From: Kitasatospora phosalacinea
GTDB taxonomy: Bacteria; Actinomycetota; Actinomycetes; Streptomycetales; Streptomycetaceae
Assembly (NCBI RefSeq): GCF_000717185.1
Contig: NZ_JNYE01000053.1
Coordinates: 1 to 52,213 of the forward strand
Length of the DNA: 52,213 bases
Direction of reading: 5' to 3'
The notes under the pieces are model-generated. The model ran no database searches. It saw only the letters and a program-made list of their open reading frames with translations, and was not told the origin of the DNA. How positions within the stretch are numbered: the stretch's first letter is position 1; each line of letters begins with the position of its first letter. Made by a program: the position numbers and the translations under genes. This document shows positions 1 to 8,900 of this stretch, piece after piece.

Positions 1-58
1 GTGCGGGGGTGGATGGTGCAGGGGTGGGGGGCGTCATGCGGTCACGCTACCAGTTGCG

Positions 59-116
59 CAGTTCGAACTGTACAGTCCACACTGCACAGGCCAGACTGCA
101 CAGCATTACCTGTGCA
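59..116. promoter_or_regulatory. Cluster of short palindromes and repeats before the metallo-hydrolase gene
   Basis: Positions 59-70 are the perfect 12-bp palindrome CAGTTCGAACTG. ACTGCACAG occurs twice in direct orientation (81-89 and 95-103), and TGCACAG (97-103) is matched by CTGTGCA (110-116) across a 6-nt loop. Such density just ahead of a start codon suggests a transcription-factor site. No regulator gene is visible nearby to pair it with, so the role is inference. Confidence 0.3.
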
Positions 117-144
117 TCTCCGTGGACCATCGAAAGGACCCTCG

Positions 145-789
145 ATGCAGCTGACCAAGCACGCCCACGCCTGCGTGGTGCTCACCCAGGACGACACCCG
201 GATAGCCGTCGACCCCGGCACCTTCACGCCCGACGCCGCGCAGGTGGTGGCCGGGGCGGCGGCGGTGCTGATCACTCACGAGCACTTCGACCACTTCGAC
301 GAGGAGGTGATCGCCGCCGCCCTGGCGGCCCGGCCCGAGCTGCGGGTCTACGGCCCCGAGTCGGTGGTCGGGCGCTGGACGGCGGCCCGGCGCGGACAGG
401 TGACGGCCGTCGCCGCCGGGGACGCGTTCGCCGTCGCGGGCGTCGAGGTCACCGTCCACGGCGAACTGCACGCCGCCATCCACCGCGACGTCCCGCGCGT
501 CGCCAACGTCGGCTACCTGGTCGACGGGCGGGTCTACCACCCGGGCGACGCCTACCACGTGCCGGACGCCCCGGTCGGCACCCTGCTGCTGCCCGCCGCC
601 GGGCCGTGGACCAGGACCGGCGACGCCGTCGACTACGTCCGGGAGGTCGCCCCCGGACGGCTGGTGCAGATCCACGAGGCGATGCTCAGCGAGATCGGCC
701 AGCGGTCCATGGCCACCATCCTGAGCCCCGCGATGCTCAGCGACGTCCCGCTGGAGATCGTGCCGCCCGGCGACACCGTCGAGGTGTAG
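145..789 (+). CDS. MBL-fold metallo-hydrolase (UlaG/Lactamase_B_3-like)
   Basis: A 214-residue metallo-beta-lactamase-fold hydrolase. The zinc motif HxHxDH is present as THEHFDHFD (His45, His47, Asp49, His50); further ligands are likely in GELHAAIH and in HPGDAYHVPD. The compact single-domain architecture resembles the UlaG-like or Lactamase_B_3 branch, whose members hydrolyse diverse esters, lactones or phosphodiesters, so the substrate is unknown. The ATG at 145 was chosen over the upstream GTG reading because GAAAGGA (132-138) sits at proper distance and homology-like sequence begins there (MQLTKHAHAC). It is probably cytosolic, with no signal peptide. It is transcribed convergently with the broken DUF1152 gene that follows, 24 bp away. 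Confidence 0.85.
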   Translation: MQLTKHAHACVVLTQDDTRIAVDPGTFTPDAAQVVAGAAAVLITHEHFDHFDEEVIAAALAARPELRVYGPESVVGRWTAARRGQVTAVAAGDAFAVAGVEVTVHGELHAAIHRDVPRVANVGYLVDGRVYHPGDAYHVPDAPVGTLLLPAAGPWTRTGDAVDYVREVAPGRLVQIHEAMLSEIGQRSMATILSPAMLSDVPLEIVPPGDTVEV

Positions 790-813
790 CGCCGCCGGGC
801 GCCCCCGGCCCGG

Positions 814-1606
814 TCAGTGCGGGAAGGCGCGGGGCGGGCGCAGGCGGGGCAGGTCCTCGCGGAAGTCGGCGATCACGGAGGCGATCTCGCGGGTCGTGCC
901 GGCGTTCTCCAGCCGGTCCAGGTAGAGGTGGCGGGCGGCGAGCGCCTCGACGGTGGCGCCGAAGTAGAGCGTCATCAGCGGGTTGATGAACAGCGTGCTG
1001 TCCCGCGCGCTGGAGCGCGGCGAGGTTCTCCAGTACCAGGCCGTGGCTGACGCCGTGGTGGGCGTCGATGCCGAACCCGAGGCAGGCGACCAGGCGTTGC
1101 GGCACGTTCCGGAGTCCGGCGACCGCGGCCAGCGAGGCCATGTCCTCCTCGGGGGTGCCGAGTCCGGCCTCGTCGCCGCGCATCAGGATGTCGGTGCCGC
1201 CGTCGACCAGCAGGATCGCGTCGACGCCGAGGCGTCGCACCAGTGCCCGGTACGCGGCCCGCAGCGGCTTCACCCCGGTCGAGGCGAACGCCCAGACGGT
1301 GTCCGGCAGTTGGTGGTCGCGCAGCCAGCGGGCCAGCGAGAGTTCCGGGAACTGCCGGTCGGCGCAGCGGGTGTCGGGCGTGATCCGGGCCAGGTGCGGG
1401 CCCGCCCAGGCGCTGCCGTCCAGGCCGTGGAGGTGGGTGAACGACAGGTTCGCCAGGTGCACTTCGCGCCCCGCGGCCCGCAGCGCGAGCGCGATCGGCA
1501 GCCCCGCGTACACGTCGTGGCCGCCGCCCGCGCCGGCGACCAGGATCCGCTCCGCGGCCAGCAGCCTGGTGAGCAGGGGAGGTTGGAGAAAGGCGTCGGT
1601 GGTCAT
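814..1606 (-). pseudogene. DUF1152-type protein, copy 1, internally deleted and frameshifted
   Basis: The first ~195 codons from ATG 1606 are intact and carry the glycine-rich GAGGGHDVYAGLP stretch and LVDGGTDILMRGDEAG, both characteristic of the DUF1152 family as I recall it; the function of the family is not known. After LVLENLAALQRAG the frame is lost near 1003. The conserved C-terminal part (STLFINPLMTLYFGAT ... PPRAFPH) continues in another frame to the TGA at 814-816. Compared with the usual ~300-residue family length, roughly 55-65 residues are missing at this junction, and one base is out of phase. The unshifted reading simply runs on to 737 as low-complexity arginine/proline-rich sequence. 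A twin with the same lesion lies 83 bp away. Confidence 0.7.
904..1002 (-). repeat. 99-bp identical repeat, unit 1 (DUF1152 copy 1)
   Basis: This segment is base-for-base identical to 1779-1877 in the second DUF1152 copy. It encodes the conserved stretch from STLFINPLM to LYLDRLEN. Its right boundary coincides exactly with the frame lesion in both copies, while sequence further right differs. Confidence 0.8.
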
Positions 1607-1688
1607 CGGGTGCGGACGGTAGCAGCCGGGCCCGATCGGGCGGCAGTGGTTTTCCGCGCCGGGCGGCGGGCCCCGGGGCGGAGCGGCC

Positions 1689-2452
1689 TCAGTGCGGGAA
1701 GGCGCGGGGCGGGCGCTGCCGGGGCAGCGAGTCCTGGAAGCGGCTGATGGCGGAGGCGACCTGGCCGAGCAGCACGGTGTTCTCCAGCCGGTCCAGGTAG
1801 AGGTGGCGGGCGGCGAGCGCCTCGACGGTGGCGCCGAAGTAGAGCGTCATCAGCGGGTTGATGAACAGCGTGCTGTCTTCTCCAGTACCAGGCTGTGGCT
1901 GACGCCGTGGTACGCGTCGATGCCGAACCCGAGGCAGGCGACCAGGCGTTGCGGCACCTCCTGCAGCCCGGCGACCGCGGCCAGCGAGGCCATGTCCTCC
2001 TCCGGAGTGCCGAGTCCGGCCTCGTCGCCGCGCATCAGGATGTCGGTGCCGCCGTCGACCAGCAGGATCGCGTCGATGTCCAGCAGCTCGACCAGCGCCC
2101 GGTACGCGGCCCGCAGCGTCTGCACCCCGGTCGGCGGGAACGCCCAGACGGTGTCCGGCAGTTGGTGGTCGCGCAGCCAGCGGGCCAGCGAGAGTTCCGG
2201 GAAGTACCGGTCGGCGGAGCGGGTGTCGGGCGTGATCCGGGCCAGTTCGGGGGCCTCCCAGACGTCCATCCCGAGGCCGTGCAGGCTGCTGAACGAGGAG
2301 TTCGCGAAGTGCACTTCGCGCCCCGCGGCCCGCAGCGCGAGCGCGATCGGCAGCCCCGCGTACACGTCGAACCCGCCGCCCGCACCGGCGACCAGGATCC
2401 GCTCCGCGGCCAGTAGCCGGGTGAGCAGCGGGGGCTGCAGGAGACTCGTCAC
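1689..2452 (-). pseudogene. DUF1152-type protein, copy 2, internally deleted and frameshifted
   Basis: This is a tandem paralog of the gene to its left (roughly 80% identical over the N-terminal 190 residues by eye), starting at ATG 2452 with MTSLLQPPLLTRLL. It has the same GAGGGFDVYAGLP and LVDGGTDILMRGDEAG blocks. The reading frame breaks after HSLVLE near 1878 and stops at 1850, while the family C-terminus (STLFINPLMTLY ... PPRAFPH) continues in another frame to the TGA at 1689-1691. The lesion removes about the same internal block as in copy 1 but starts 23 nt earlier. Either both genes are dead, or the assembly has lost sequence here. Confidence 0.7.
1779..1877 (-). repeat. 99-bp identical repeat, unit 2 (DUF1152 copy 2)
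   Basis: Identical to 904-1002. The perfect identity, in a pair otherwise diverged by some 20%, points to recent gene conversion or to an assembly artefact. Confidence 0.8.
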
Positions 2453-2918
2453 CAGCGGAAGGTACCAGGCGGCCCGCGTGACCGGTGCGGGACGGGCAGC
2501 GGCCGGTCGTCCGCTCCGCGCCGGGGCGCTGCGGCGGTTCGGGCCGCTCGCGGCGCCCGGCCCGGACGAGGGCGGCGGACCGTTCCGCTGCCGCGATCTC
2601 GACGAGGGCGCGGACCTGCTCGGCGCGATCGGTCCCGCAGCCGCAGCCGCAGCCGCAGCCGCCCTGCCGCGCCTGCGCGGCCGCGCTGCGGGACGTCGGC
2701 GGCGAGGGCGAGGGCGAGGCGGTGGCGGTGCCGGGCGTCCTGCTCCCGGCCCGGGAGGCGCGTCCGCGTCGTGGTGCCCTGCCCGGAGCGGATGGGCCCG
2801 CCCGGCCCGCCCCGGCCCGCCCGCCCCGCCCGGCCGGGGTGGTCTGTTCGGCCGGAGCGACCGGGACGGGGAACTGCGGCGCGCCTGCCGGGCCGAGCAG
2901 GTCGGGGCCGGGCGGGGG
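2453..2918. other. 466-bp GC-rich stretch without a recognisable gene
   Basis: All frames are open here because of extreme GC content, but none gives a credible protein. A short hexamer array (four GCAGCC units, 2637-2660) and a run of CCCGCCCGGCC-like words around 2800-2840 are the only structure I see. It presumably holds the promoter of the leftward DUF1152 copy. Confidence 0.5.
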
Positions 2919-3278
2919 TCAGTGGGAGAGGACGTCCTTCAGCGCGTCCGGCGTGCGCCCGATCACGGTGTAGCCGTCGTCCGCGGTGATGATCGGCCGC
3001 TGGATCAGCTTCGGGTGCGCGGCCAGCGCCTCCACCCAGCGCGCCCGGTCGGCCTCCTCCCGGCCCCAGGAGCGCAGGTCCAGCTCCTTGGCCACGGCCT
3101 CGTCCAGGCGCGCCACGTCCCACGGCTCCAGGCCCAACCGGCCCAGCACCTCGGTGAGTTCGGCGGCCGTCGGCGGCTCGTCCAGGTAGCGGCGGACGGT
3201 GTACTCCACGCCCGCCGCGTCGAGTTCGCCCAGGGCGGTGCGGCACTTGCTGCACTGCGGGTTGATCCAGATCTCCAT
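2919..3278 (-). CDS. ArsC/Spx-family reductase-like protein
   Basis: A 119-residue thioredoxin-fold protein of the ArsC family. It starts MEIWINPQCSKCRTAL, giving the CxxC motif at Cys9-Cys12 typical of the ArsC/YffB/Spx branch. The later blocks KLIQRPII and IGRTPDALKDVL supply the conserved arginines (around residues 94 and 107) that bind the oxyanion in true glutaredoxin-coupled arsenate reductases. There is no ars operon (no efflux pump, no ArsR) next to it, so arsenate reduction is only one possibility; a general redox or RNA-polymerase-binding Spx-like role is the alternative. The length matches the family. It is transcribed alone, leftward. Confidence 0.85.
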   Translation of the reverse strand: MEIWINPQCSKCRTALGELDAAGVEYTVRRYLDEPPTAAELTEVLGRLGLEPWDVARLDEAVAKELDLRSWGREEADRARWVEALAAHPKLIQRPIITADDGYTVIGRTPDALKDVLSH

Positions 3279-3423
3279 GGCCGTCCAGCCTACCCAGCCA
3301 CCGCCCGCCGACCCGCTCGTCGGCGCGCCCCGGACCCGCCCGCCGATCCGCCCCGGACCCGCCCCGGACCCGCCCGCACGGTGACGCAGCTCACGGCACC
3401 TCCCGCACCCGGTCGGAACAGGC

Positions 3424-3451
3424 CGAAGGTCCCGAACCGTCGGGACCTTCG
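3424..3451. promoter_or_regulatory. Perfect 12-bp inverted repeat upstream of the SpoIIE-type phosphatase
   Basis: CGAAGGTCCCGA (3424-3435) is exactly mirrored by TCGGGACCTTCG (3440-3451) across the 4-nt spacer ACCG. It lies 77 bp before the phosphatase ATG, where an operator would sit. The GGGACC/GGTCCC core is reminiscent of DosR/DevR-type boxes in actinobacteria, but I cannot establish that. It could alternatively be a terminator hairpin, although no rightward gene ends just before it. Confidence 0.4.
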
Positions 3452-3527
3452 CGGGCGGTGACCCGGCCGGGCCGCACGCGACGATGGAGGGAGCGCCCTA
3501 CCCGCACCGGCTGTCGAGGAGGCCAGC

Positions 3528-4706
3528 ATGACCGCGCCGCCCGCCCCCGCCGCCGCCGACCGCGACCGGCACCGCCCCGCCGTACCGTCCGCGCCCGCCG
3601 GGCCGTCCGGTTCGTCCGGGGCGGCCGGGGCCCGGTGGGAGGCGGCGATGGCCCGGGCGCTGCGCACCCCCACCTGGGTGCGGCTGCTGCCGGTGCTGCT
3701 GGTGGTCGCCGACCTCGTCATGGAGTGGTCCATCCCGCGCTCCGTCGCGGCGGGCTTCCTGCTGACCGTGATCCCGGTGGTGGTCGCGTTCAGCAGCGGC
3801 CCCGGGCTGGTCGTCGCCGCCACCGTCGGCACCGTCGCCCTGCAGGCGCTGCTCGCGCTGCGGGCCGGACACTTCACCGAGCAGCACCACATGTGGACGT
3901 ACCTGGCCACCGCGCTGGCCGGCACGCTGGGCGCCGGGCTCGCCCGGCAGCGCCGCCGCCAGACCCGCGACCTGGTCCGGGTGCGCGCCGTCGCCGACAC
4001 CCTCCAGCACACCGTGCTGCGCCCCGTCCCCGCCCGCGCCGGGGGCCTGCGCACCGCGGGCCTCTACCAGCCCGCGCAGGCGGACGTCGGCATCGGCGGA
4101 GACCTGTACGAGGTGTGCGAGACGGAGCACGGCACCCGGATCCTGCTCGGCGACGTCCGCGGCAAGGGGCTGGACGCCGTGCGCACCGTCGCCGACGTGA
4201 TCGGCGCGTTCCGGGTCGCCGCCCACGAGACCGCCGAACTCGGCGAACTCGCCGACAAGCTCGACCGGCACGTGCGCCGCGGCGCCGAACAGGACGGCGA
4301 CCGCGAACTGTTCGTCACCGCCGTGCTGCTCCAGCACCGCCCCGGCGCCGACGAGATCGCCCTGGTCAACCGCGGGCACCTCGCCCCGCTCCTGCTCGCC
4401 CCCGGCAGCGTCGGCACCGTCCCCTGCCCCGAGGACCTCCCGCTCGGCCTCGGCCACCTCGCCGCCGGCCCCGCCGCACCGCCCGCCACCGTCCCGCTGC
4501 CGCCCGGCCGCACCCTGCTCCTGCACACCGACGGCCTCACCGAGGCCCGCGACCGCACCGGCGCCTTCTACCCGCTCGCGGCCCGCCTCGCCACCCTGCC
4601 CGCCACCGATCCGGACGCCGTCGTCACCTTCCTCGACCACGACGTCCGCCGCCACGCCGGTTCCCTGACCGACGACGTGGCGGTGCTCGCCTTCGCCACC
4701 ACCTGA
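3528..4706 (+). CDS. Membrane-anchored PP2C/SpoIIE-family serine phosphatase
   Basis: A 392-residue protein. Residues 1-45 form a low-complexity cytosolic tail; about 48-140 hold four hydrophobic segments (for example VRLLPVLLVVADLVM and VVVAFSSGPGLVVAATVG); the rest is a PP2C-type phosphatase domain of the SpoIIE/RsbU class. Metal-binding aspartates are visible in GIGGDLYEV, LLGDVRGKGLDA, LLHTDGLTEAR and the terminal TDDVAVLAF. Such proteins dephosphorylate anti-anti-sigma factors in partner-switching cascades, and Streptomyces genomes encode dozens. No anti-sigma partner is adjacent, so the target is unknown. GAGGAGG at 3516-3522 fits the ATG at 3528. A perfect inverted repeat lies in the upstream region. 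Confidence 0.88.
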   Translation: MTAPPAPAAADRDRHRPAVPSAPAGPSGSSGAAGARWEAAMARALRTPTWVRLLPVLLVVADLVMEWSIPRSVAAGFLLTVIPVVVAFSSGPGLVVAATVGTVALQALLALRAGHFTEQHHMWTYLATALAGTLGAGLARQRRRQTRDLVRVRAVADTLQHTVLRPVPARAGGLRTAGLYQPAQADVGIGGDLYEVCETEHGTRILLGDVRGKGLDAVRTVADVIGAFRVAAHETAELGELADKLDRHVRRGAEQDGDRELFVTAVLLQHRPGADEIALVNRGHLAPLLLAPGSVGTVPCPEDLPLGLGHLAAGPAAPPATVPLPPGRTLLLHTDGLTEARDRTGAFYPLAARLATLPATDPDAVVTFLDHDVRRHAGSLTDDVAVLAFATT

Positions 4707-4769
4707 GCTCCGAAACCTTCCGCGCCGACCGGGCCCCGCACGGCCCGCGCGCGCCGCCGGACGGGCGTC

Positions 4770-5687
4770 CTAGGAGCCGTTGGTCACCGAGTTCTGGATC
4801 GCTCCCACCGTCAACTGGTGCTCGGCCAGCACCTGGTCGTAGGTGCCGTCGGCGATCAGCCGGTTCATCGCCCGCATCAGCACGTCCCGCAGCTGCGCGT
4901 CGTCCTTGCGCAGCGCGATCCCGAACGGCCGGGGCTGCAACTGCGGCCCGCCGATCTCGAAGGCGTTGCCGTTGTCGACGGTCTGCACCGCGTACGTGGC
5001 CTTCGGGTAGTCGGTGATGTACGCGTCCGCCGGGCCCTTGAGGTTCTGGATGGCGGCGTTGTCGCTGTCGGTCTCCAGCAGGGTCAGCGCCCCCTTGCCG
5101 TTGTGGTCGCAGGCCGTCCTCTGCTTGGTCACCAGGTCGTCGTGGGTGGTGCCCTTCTTGACCGTGACGGTGTGCCCGCACAGGTTGTCGATGTCGACGA
5201 TGCGCTTCGGGTTGTTCTTGTCGACGGCGATGCCGATGCCCGCCATGAAGTAGTCCACGAAGTCCACGCCCGGGTTGACCTGCACGCCGTTCTTGTCGAC
5301 GCCCTCCTCGCGCTCCCGGGTGTCGGTGATCCCCGACATCGCGACGTCGTACTTGCCGCCCAGCAGCCCCGGCAGCACGTTCGCGAACGGCCCGGCGTCC
5401 TGGAACTCCACCCGGACGCCCAGCAGCGCCCCCAGCTTCTCCGCCAGGTGCGGGTCCAGCCCGTCCGGCTCGTTGCGGTCGTTGCGGTACACCACCGGCG
5501 CGGCCGTGAACGAGGCGCCCACCGTCAGCACACCCGACTTCCGCACCCGCTCCGGCAGCAACGACCGCAGGTCCACGTCCTCGTGCGAGGAGTCGCCGAT
5601 CCCGACGACCCCGCACCCGCTCACCAGCAACATCCCGCCCACGAAAGCGGCGAGCGCGGCGCGCCCCCGCCCGTCCATCCGAACCAT
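4770..5687 (-). CDS. Glutamate/polar amino acid ABC transporter substrate-binding lipoprotein
   Basis: A 305-residue family-3 periplasmic-type binding protein (SBP_bac_3), similar to GluB-like glutamate binders. The signal peptide ends in the lipobox LVSGC (Cys25), so the mature protein is lipid-anchored outside the membrane. The fold blocks are recognisable: SGVLTVGASFTAAPVVY, PDGLDPHLAEKLGALLG, YDVAMSGITDTRER, CGHTVTVKKGTTHDDLV and PRPFGIALRKDDAQLRD. The start at ATG 5687 is preferred over upstream readings because GGGGAGAG precedes it and the signal peptide then has normal length. No permease or ATPase gene is adjacent, so it is an orphan binder that must share another transporter or act as a sensor. 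Confidence 0.88.
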   Translation of the reverse strand: MVRMDGRGRAALAAFVGGMLLVSGCGVVGIGDSSHEDVDLRSLLPERVRKSGVLTVGASFTAAPVVYRNDRNEPDGLDPHLAEKLGALLGVRVEFQDAGPFANVLPGLLGGKYDVAMSGITDTREREEGVDKNGVQVNPGVDFVDYFMAGIGIAVDKNNPKRIVDIDNLCGHTVTVKKGTTHDDLVTKQRTACDHNGKGALTLLETDSDNAAIQNLKGPADAYITDYPKATYAVQTVDNGNAFEIGGPQLQPRPFGIALRKDDAQLRDVLMRAMNRLIADGTYDQVLAEHQLTVGAIQNSVTNGS

Positions 5688-5827
5688 GTCGTCTCTCCCC
5701 GTGGTCGACGCGGAACACGACAAGCCCAGGGACGACGGACGGCACGGCAACACGACCGCACGGAACGCGGCATGGCAATACCGAGGAAGACCCCTCGGCC
5801 GGCCGCCGTTCCGGCTAGATCGCCCCG

Positions 5828-5857
5828 ACTATAGCCAGCATGGTCACGACAGCCTAA
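5828..5857 (-). promoter_or_regulatory. Candidate sigma-70-type promoter for the binding lipoprotein
   Basis: On the minus strand a TTAGGC (-35, 5852-5857) and a TATAGT (-10, 5828-5833) are separated by 18 bp. Transcription from here would give a leader of about 135 nt to the ATG at 5687. The assignment is by eye. Confidence 0.4.
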
Positions 5858-5898
5858 CGCCACCCTCCAACTACCGTCAGTCAGTCCCGCCATGACGC

Positions 5899-5916
5899 CC
5901 GATCAGCCCTGATCGG
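5899..5916 (-). terminator. Short inverted repeat after the Hsp90-like gene
   Basis: CCGATCAG (5899-5906) and CTGATCGG (5909-5916) pair across two bases. It lies 14 bp past the stop of the leftward Hsp90-like gene and upstream of the binding-protein promoter, so it could be a weak terminator or an operator. There is no U tract. Confidence 0.3.
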
Positions 5917-5929
5917 CCCCGATTCGTCC

Positions 5930-8900
5930 TCACGCCCCGTCAGGCAACCGGGGCACCCGGGCGAACGCGGCCCGGATCGTCTCGGCGGGGTCGGCGACGG
6001 GGATGCCGAGGCCGTTCAGCCAGCCGACGAGGGTGCGCAGGCTGCAGTCGTTGTCGAGGGCGGTCTCGACGAGGTACTGGAGGGGGTGGTCGATCTCGTC
6101 CGGGGTTTCTTCGCCCGTGTCCGTATGGATCATCCGCAGAGCGGTGGCCGTGGTGAGCCCGGTCGGCAGGCGGTCGTGCGTGACGGGGATGCCGAGGGAC
6201 GTCAGCCGCTGGGCGACCGCACCGGGCGACTCGTCCAGGCCGCGGGCGGCGAGGAGGACGCGGCAGAACGGTACGGGTCGGCCCACCTCCAGCCCCACCC
6301 AGTCCAGCAGACTGTTGCCGCCGAGGAGTTCCCGGTCGAGGGCGGTGAACTGGCGGGGTACCCGGAGGTCGGGGAGGAGGCCGTACTTCAGGAGGGACCG
6401 CAGGTGTTTCCGGAGCATCGGCAGGTCGTGGTGGATCCCGAAGAACCACGAGTACTGGGGGCCCAACGACAGGTCATCCCCCGAGCCGGCGAAGGCGAGC
6501 AGGTCCTCCGGATCGGCGTCGGCCGGAAGGTTCGACGGGACGCGAAAGCCCAGCTCCCCGAACCGCACCGCGAGTTCGGCGGGAGTGCGGCCGGTCTTCT
6601 TGGCGGCGTACAACAGATTCAGGAGCGGCAGCGGGCAGTCCTGGTCGTGCCAGGGTGCTTTCCCGTCGGCATTGACGCTCAGCAGCACCGCATCGCGGTC
6701 GGAGAGCGGTGCGAGGCGTCCAGCCGCCTGTACGCGGAGACCGTACGACTCCAATTGCTCCCGGGCAACGTGGAGGGGCAGTCCCGCGGCCCGGGCGGCC
6801 TGGACCAGCTGTCCGGGCGGAACCGGTCGGTCGCTGGGGAGGACGGCCTGCGGCCCCGACCGGAGCAGCGGGTCGTCCTGCGCGGCGACGGCGAGCCGGA
6901 CCGCTTCCTCGGGGACGCGGTACCCGAGGGCTCGCAGTCGATCGGAGACTTTCCCGACGGTGCCGCCGCCGTTCTGGGACAGCACGGACAGACAGGTGGC
7001 GGACACCGGTTCGGCCAGGAAGGGGTGTGCGAACCAGGAGATGTGGCGCAGTGGCAACTGCGGCTCGGCCAGGGCCACCTCCGGCTGCCAGGACCGCAGG
7101 TCGACCTCGGCAACACCCAGTTCCACGTACCGTCGGGCCAGTGTCTCGAACGGAACTCCGAAGGCCGCGGCGTGGTCGGCCAGTTGGGGGAACTCGATTT
7201 TGTACTTCGGCCAGCGATTCGCGGGTCGGCCGATGAGCAGGTCCTGGTCGGACGGGACCGCGGCGCAGACCCGGATGGGGAACCTGAAGATGTCCGGGAG
7301 TTCGGAGGCCAGGAGCCGCAGCGCTTCCGGGGGCCGGTGGGCCAGCAGGCGCCACAGGTAGACGTGGTCGGGTGCGTAGCCGCCGGGCGCACCGGAGTTG
7401 GCGCGTCGAGAGACCAGGCGCTGGTCCCAAGGGAACCATCCGGTCTGCGAAGTGCCGAACGTCAAGCCCGTGCCCTGCAACTGCATCCCCGCGGCCGACA
7501 GGTGACCCGTGACCAGGTCGGCCACCTGGGCATTGGTATTCGCCACCAGGGACAGCCACTCGATGTCCAGCGGCGAGCCGTACTCCTCCAAGAGGGCGGG
7601 GACAGCACCCTCCAGCAGCTTCGCGAAGGTCGGCGACAGGTCGTCGAGGACCGTCGTGCGGTCGACGGACATGGTCGTCGGAGCGTTCGCCCCACGCAGG
7701 TTGACGACTGCACCGGTCAATCCGGAAGAAGTCCGCCCGAGCAGGCCCCGGCGGGTCGCGGGGCGCGTCACCAGGCCGTCGACCAGGATCCCGCCGCCGC
7801 GCTCGCACCACACGACCTGACCGTCGTCGACCGGGCCGGGGGCGTGCAGCAACATGCCGTGAGCGTCCAGCCCCAACTGTTCGGAACCGCCCCGGTGCTC
7901 CCTGGCGCGCAGCACCCCCGGCTGCCACTTCTCGCTCCGCTCCCCGTCCTCCGCCACCGTCGTGAACTCCGCGATGCCCAGCAAACGCCGCAGCACCCCC
8001 ACCACCGACCAGTCCGCCCCCAGCTCCTCCCGCAGGTACAGCCGCACCCGCGTCCCGGGCTCGGCCCGGTGGCGGCCGGTGTCGACGATCCGGAAGAGGT
8101 GTTCGGGGCCGCAGATGGCGACTTCCAGGGCGGGGCCGAGGGTGCCTTCGCGGGACATGCGGGTGGTGGTGACGCGGATCTCGTCGGCGAGCATGAAGTA
8201 GCTGAGCACGCCGATGCCGAAGCGGGAGTTGAGGTGGAGCGGGATCGGCGGGTCGAGGTGTTCCCAGTCGGCGCGTTCGAGGATGAACTCGGGCTGTTCG
8301 GCGAAGCGTTCGCCCGCGCGGGAGAAGACGCCGCGGAGTTCGCCGTCGCCCATGCCGATGCCGTTGTCGGTGCAGTCGAGGTAGCGGCGGCCGTCCTCGT
8401 CGGTGCCCTGGGTGAAGCGGATCCGGCCGTCGAAGGGGAGGGCGCCGCCGCGGGTGCGGTTCAGGTAGGTGGTGCGGGCGGCGCGCAGGCGGCAGGCGTC
8501 GAGGGCGTTCTGGTAGAGCTCGCGGACGGCGAGGTCGCGGTCCTTGTAGAGCTGGACGCCCATGGCGAGGCCGAGGACGCGGTGGCCGTCGGCGCGGAAG
8601 CGGGCGTGGCTGGTGAAGACGTCGGCGGCGGCGGTGACGCGGTCGGCGGAGAGGCGGGTGGGCAGGGCGGGGACGGGGGCGTTGCGTTCGTGGACGGTGC
8701 GGCGGATCGCGTGCAACTGCTCGTCGGCGCGGACCGCGTACTCGCGCAGGGCTTCCACGACGGCCTCGTGCCGGGCCTCCGCGCGCAGCACCGGGAGGTC
8801 CCGCGGGCCGCCCCAAGTGGCGTTGTCCAGGCAGGACTTGAGTTCGGCGAGGTCGACGGGGTGCGGGGTGGCGAGGTGTTCGGCGACGATCGGCGGCAGG

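Noticed and set aside
814..2452. Programmed ribosomal frameshifting in the DUF1152 copies
   Set aside because: There is no slippery heptamer or downstream pseudoknot-like element, and about 60 family residues are missing at the junction in both copies, which points to deletion rather than recoding.
2637..2660. GCAGCC hexamer array
   Set aside because: Four short units in very GC-rich DNA are expected by slippage; no link to a gene or a regulatory pattern.
2919..3278. Assignment as a dedicated arsenic-resistance gene
   Set aside because: Without an ars pump or ArsR gene nearby, the ArsC fold alone does not establish arsenate reduction; described as ArsC/Spx-like only.
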